From: Eudoraea sp.
GTDB taxonomy: Bacteria > Bacteroidota > Bacteroidia > Flavobacteriales > Flavobacteriaceae
DNA length: 10,374 bases
Direction of reading: 5' to 3'
Assembly: GCA_013042125.1 (NCBI GenBank)
Contig: JABDQS010000167.1
Location: 1-10,374, forward strand
Part shown: positions 7,920 through 10,374 of the stretch, one piece after another
Layout of the letters: every line of letters begins with the position of its first letter
How positions within the stretch are numbered: position 1 is the first letter of the stretch
Program-made: the position numbers and the translations under genes
The notes under the pieces: generated by a model
What the model saw: only the letters and a program-made list of their open reading frames with translations
The model's database searches: none
Told to the model about the DNA's origin: nothing

Positions 7920-7927
7920 TCAATGAC
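7912..7927. repeat. 16-bp perfect palindrome over the hisI stop codon
   Basis: GTCATTGATCAATGAC reads the same on both strands and includes the TGA stop of hisI at 7917-7919. It has no loop and no following T-tract on the plus strand, so it is a poor intrinsic terminator as drawn. It lies between two convergent genes. A role in transcript ends or protein binding, or simple chance, are all possible. Confidence 0.4.
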
Positions 7928-7954
7928 CTGATCTGTTGAGCAACAAAAAATTGG

Positions 7955-8770
7955 CTACCACCAAACAACAAAGAATTTTTCAAAAACCGATTCTTCTTTT
8001 TTCATCCAAACCAGGGGTGAACGCTTTCTGTAAAGCAGACTTTTAAGTTCAAGTAACAGTTCAGAATGTGATATCCAAAATTCTTTATTATATGGACTTA
8101 CAGCCCATTCATCCTTTGTAGGTACATAGTATTCATATTCTTGGAATTTGATGGTGTCAAATGCCTCAAATGAAAGCCAAAATCCCGAGATACAAAGCTT
8201 GTTAAAGGGTTTATAAACCACCTCAGAATGATCATACGGGGTGAATAATTGCGCTTTAAAACAAACTTCTTGTTTAATGTCCTCAGACTTTACATCGAGC
8301 AAGGCTAGTTGTTCTTTTCCTTCTTCTAAAAATGGAATTTGGAACTGTGTGTTTTTTAGTTTCTCCAGTTTGGAATGGAATTTATCCCTCCTGTTGGGAC
8401 CTATTAGTTGATACAAGGGTTTCCCAAGTGTGGTATCTATCAGATAGAATTTATAGGTCAATTCTAAATGCAGAATTCTCCCATCTCTCTTGTCTTTTAA
8501 GAGGAAGTCGATTTCCCCGATGGTCCGCTTATTTCTCTTTACGGTCACATTATGTGCGAGGAGATCATAGATGACCTGTCCTTGCAGACAATTTTTAAAA
8601 ACATGTTCCATTTTATGCCCCAACCGCATGTTTGCCGGGACATTACTATTGTGTACCTTATCAACATCGATCACGGGAAATACAAACTGCTTTAAACCAA
8701 ATTGCCTGTCTGGCCATAGAGGCGGTGTTCCGATGAAGGCTTTTAAAATTTTTGTCGTCAGAGTAACCAT
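7955..8770 (-). CDS. DUF1853-type protein with a probable PD-(D/E)XK nuclease-like core
   Basis: The protein has 271 aa and no signal peptide or membrane segment. It carries what I recognise as the DUF1853 pattern: RLGHKMEHVF (49-58), LLAHNVTVKR, GEIDFLLKDKRDG (85-97), HLELTYKFYL (101-110) and GPNRRDKFHSK (124-134). E55, D88, E103 and K107 are arranged like the Glu, Asp and E-x-K residues of PD-(D/E)XK nucleases, with the Lys displaced by two positions. No substrate or pathway is known to me for the family. The C-terminal half, residues 150-271, is rich in aromatic residues and unrecognised. The gene runs against hisI and is divergent from the VWA gene. The start at 8770 is the first Met before the homologous region, and the gene is not part of the his operon. 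Confidence 0.8.
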   Translation of the reverse strand: MVTLTTKILKAFIGTPPLWPDRQFGLKQFVFPVIDVDKVHNSNVPANMRLGHKMEHVFKNCLQGQVIYDLLAHNVTVKRNKRTIGEIDFLLKDKRDGRILHLELTYKFYLIDTTLGKPLYQLIGPNRRDKFHSKLEKLKNTQFQIPFLEEGKEQLALLDVKSEDIKQEVCFKAQLFTPYDHSEVVYKPFNKLCISGFWLSFEAFDTIKFQEYEYYVPTKDEWAVSPYNKEFWISHSELLLELKSLLYRKRSPLVWMKKEESVFEKFFVVWW

Positions 8771-8804
8771 CCAAACGAAAATAGATCAAACCGTTAAGGT
8801 TTTA

Positions 8805-8812
8805 CAAAAATA
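8805..8812 (-). promoter_or_regulatory. Possible -7 box for the DUF1853-type gene
   Basis: The reverse complement of 8805-8812 is TATTTTTG, an exact match to TAnnTTTG. It is oriented toward the minus-strand gene and lies about 35 nt before its ATG. No good TTTG at the -33 position is visible, so the call is weak. The rest of the 77-nt divergent region (8771-8847) must also hold the start signal for the VWA gene, for which I found no box that passes. Confidence 0.3.
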
Positions 8813-8847
8813 TCCGGGCATTTTATGAAATGTAGTATTTTTATGGG

Positions 8848-9993
8848 ATGGCTATGAAAACGAGAAGCGGTTTCCGATTCACTACTTATAATGCTCCTGA
8901 TCAAACCCCTTTTGAAAAACTTTTTGAGATTTTTCAAGAGCTTATTACACACACCTCTGGTGATGTGGATGAAGCCCTTGATTGGCTTCGTGAACTCGAT
9001 AAGGAATACGATCTTACAGATGAGGACTACACCATAGACGACTTTATAGAGGATCTGAAGGCAAAGGGATATTTAAGGGAAGAAATAGAACAGGGTGATG
9101 GGGGAGATGGAAAGGGAGATCCCGGAAAAGGATCTTTATCCATTACGGCCAAAATGGAACGTATTATCAGGCAGAGGGCCTTGGATCAGATCTTCGGAAA
9201 GATCAAAAGAAGTGGTTCAGGAAATCATAGAACCGGTAAGGCCGGAATAGGAGATGAACATACAGGAGATTTTAAGAAATATCACTATGGGGATTCACTA
9301 GATAGGATCTCCATGACGGAGAGCCTGAGGAATGCACAGGTAAATCACGGTCTGGATGGATTCTCTCTAACTGAGGACGACCTTGTAATAGAAGATACGC
9401 ACCACAAGGCACAAATGAGCACTGTGTTAATGATAGACATTAGCCATAGCATGATCCTGTATGGAGAAGATAGAATTACACCTGCAAAAAAGGTGGCAAT
9501 GGCACTGGCGGAGTTGATCACGACAAGGTATCCAAAAGACACTTTGGATATTCTTGTTTTTGGAAATGATGCCTGGCCAATTCCTATTAAGGATCTTCCG
9601 TACCTGAAAGTAGGACCCTATCATACAAATACCGTTGCCGGATTGCAGTTGGCTATGGATATGCTGAGAAGAAAAAAGAATACCAACAAACAGATCTTTA
9701 TGATCACAGATGGAAAGCCAAGTTGTTTGCGAATGCCAGATGGTAGTTACTATAAAAATAGCGTCGGATTAGATGATTTCATTGTTGAGAAGTGCTACAA
9801 TATGGCCAGACAAGCACGTAAATTGCATATCCCTATTACGACCTTTATGATTGCCCAGGACCCATATTTAATGCAGTTTGTTCGTCATTTTACTGAGGCG
9901 AATAAGGGGAAGGCGCTGTTCACCGGATTACAAGGTTTAGGGGAAATGATCTTTGAGGACTACGAAAAGAACAGACGAAAAAGACTAAAATAA
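8848..9993 (+). CDS. VWA domain protein with intact MIDAS, partner of a MoxR-like ATPase
   Basis: The protein has 381 aa and is cytosolic, with no signal peptide or membrane segment. Residues 1-80 are an acidic helical region. Residues 81-96 are a Gly/Asp/Lys-rich linker (EQGDGGDGKGDPGKGS). From about residue 190 comes a von Willebrand factor A domain with a full metal-ion-dependent adhesion site: D197, S199 and S201 in DISHS, a Thr at 260 or 262 in HTNTVAGLQLA, and D288 in ITDG. The C-terminus is basic (NRRKRLK). VWA proteins encoded beside MoxR-family AAA+ ATPases generally act with them as chaperone-like complexes, as in RavA-ViaA and the CbbQ-CbbO type. The ATPase gene follows after 35 nt. 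ATG 8854 is an alternative start two codons downstream. The client protein is unknown. Confidence 0.88.
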   Translation: MAMKTRSGFRFTTYNAPDQTPFEKLFEIFQELITHTSGDVDEALDWLRELDKEYDLTDEDYTIDDFIEDLKAKGYLREEIEQGDGGDGKGDPGKGSLSITAKMERIIRQRALDQIFGKIKRSGSGNHRTGKAGIGDEHTGDFKKYHYGDSLDRISMTESLRNAQVNHGLDGFSLTEDDLVIEDTHHKAQMSTVLMIDISHSMILYGEDRITPAKKVAMALAELITTRYPKDTLDILVFGNDAWPIPIKDLPYLKVGPYHTNTVAGLQLAMDMLRRKKNTNKQIFMITDGKPSCLRMPDGSYYKNSVGLDDFIVEKCYNMARQARKLHIPITTFMIAQDPYLMQFVRHFTEANKGKALFTGLQGLGEMIFEDYEKNRRKRLK

Positions 9994-10028
9994 AAATTGC
10001 TAAAGAATAAAGAAAACATCTATTACAC

Positions 10029-10374
10029 ATGAAATTAGATTACAAGAAGATAAATACCTTAGGAGAATTAAAAAAAGCAGGATATACCTCCACCGGAATC
10101 AAAGATGAGCTGCGAAATAATTTAAGACGCAGCATCAAAGAAGGGAAGGATTCTTTTTTTGGAGTCTGGGGTTACGAAGATTCAGTGATTCCGGAATTAG
10201 AGCGAGCTATCCTTTCCAGACACAATATAAATCTTTTGGGACTACGTGGACAGGCCAAAACGCGGTTGGCAAGGCTTATGGTTCATCTGTTGGATGAATA
10301 TATACCTGTAGTTGAAGGATCTGAGATCAATGATGATCCGCTAAAACCTATTTCCAGATATAGCAAACAGCTCA
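10029..10374 (+). CDS. MoxR-like AAA+ ATPase (magnesium-chelatase/sigma-54-interacting type), 5' part
   Basis: ATG 10029 opens a frame that stays open to the window edge and gives 115 residues, so the gene is cut off. It begins MKLDYKKINTLGELKKAGY. The Walker A motif is GLRGQAKT at 71-78, with Ala before the catalytic Lys as in MoxR-type AAA+ proteins (GxxGxAKT) rather than GxGKT. The following RLARLMVHLLDEYIPVVEGSEINDDP fits the start of that ATPase domain. Walker B, sensors and the lid lie beyond the window. It starts 35 nt after the VWA gene on the same strand, so the two are probably co-transcribed, with the ATPase powering the VWA partner. Confidence 0.82.
   Translation, partial: MKLDYKKINTLGELKKAGYTSTGIKDELRNNLRRSIKEGKDSFFGVWGYEDSVIPELERAILSRHNINLLGLRGQAKTRLARLMVHLLDEYIPVVEGSEINDDPLKPISRYSKQL

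Noticed and set aside
7912..7927. Palindrome as the his operon terminator
   Set aside because: It has no loop and no T-tract after it, so it does not meet the usual criteria for an intrinsic terminator. It was kept only as a repeat.
8332..8828. Two plus-strand ORFs (80 and 85 aa) antisense to the DUF1853-type gene
   Set aside because: Both lie opposite the minus-strand frame that carries the recognisable conserved motifs, and neither has a recognisable domain or start signal.
8836..8843. TATTTTTA as a -7 box for the VWA gene
   Set aside because: It matches 7 of 8 positions but lies only 4 nt before the ATG at 8848, with no good -33 element upstream. AT-rich sequence gives such matches by chance.
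1..10374. Search for CRISPR arrays, tRNA or rRNA genes, insertion sequences and a defence island
   Set aside because: No spaced direct repeats, cloverleaf-like segments, transposase motifs or terminal inverted repeats were seen. The nuclease-like DUF1853 gene alone is not enough to propose a defence system.

Overview
The window looks like chromosomal DNA of a member of the Bacteroidota, most likely the Flavobacteriaceae. The reasons are moderate to low GC by eye, A-rich translation starts without clear Shine-Dalgarno sites, an exact match to the Bacteroidota -7 promoter box TAnnTTTG (131-138), and fused HisB and HisIE enzymes in one compact his operon. This placement comes from reading the sequence and was not checked by a database search.

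Layout: 1-96 is the 3' end of a plus-strand gene, probably a prohibitin/SPFH-type protein. Positions 97-263 form a control region. It holds a Bacteroidota-type promoter, a 17-codon leader ORF with three consecutive His codons (146-199), mutually exclusive hairpins and a perfect 10-bp intrinsic terminator (231-263). This is the architecture of a ribosome-mediated attenuator. Positions 292-7919 carry hisG, hisD, hisC, hisB, hisH, hisA, a DinB/DUF1572-like gene, hisF and hisIE, all on the plus strand with gaps of 28 nt or less and two 4-nt ATGA overlaps. Together they encode every step from ATP plus PRPP to L-histidine: HisG (step 1), HisIE (2 and 3), HisA (4), HisH-HisF (5), HisB (6 and 8), HisC (7) and HisD (9 and 10). 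The only gene that is not a known His enzyme is the DinB-like one. It sits between hisA and hisF, overlapping the first and directly abutting the second.

Positions 7955-8770 carry a convergent minus-strand gene for a DUF1853-type protein with a plausible PD-(D/E)XK nuclease-like core. From a 77-nt divergent intergenic region, a plus-strand pair begins. It consists of a von Willebrand factor A (VWA) protein with an intact MIDAS (8848-9993) and the 5' part of a MoxR-like AAA+ ATPase (10029 to the window edge).

The points most worth a second look are the his attenuator, whose leader peptide may be leaderless or nearly so, the DinB-like protein inside the his operon, and the HisB phosphatase domain that lacks the zinc-loop cysteines of the E. 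coli enzyme. No tRNA, rRNA, CRISPR array, insertion sequence or long repeat was seen.
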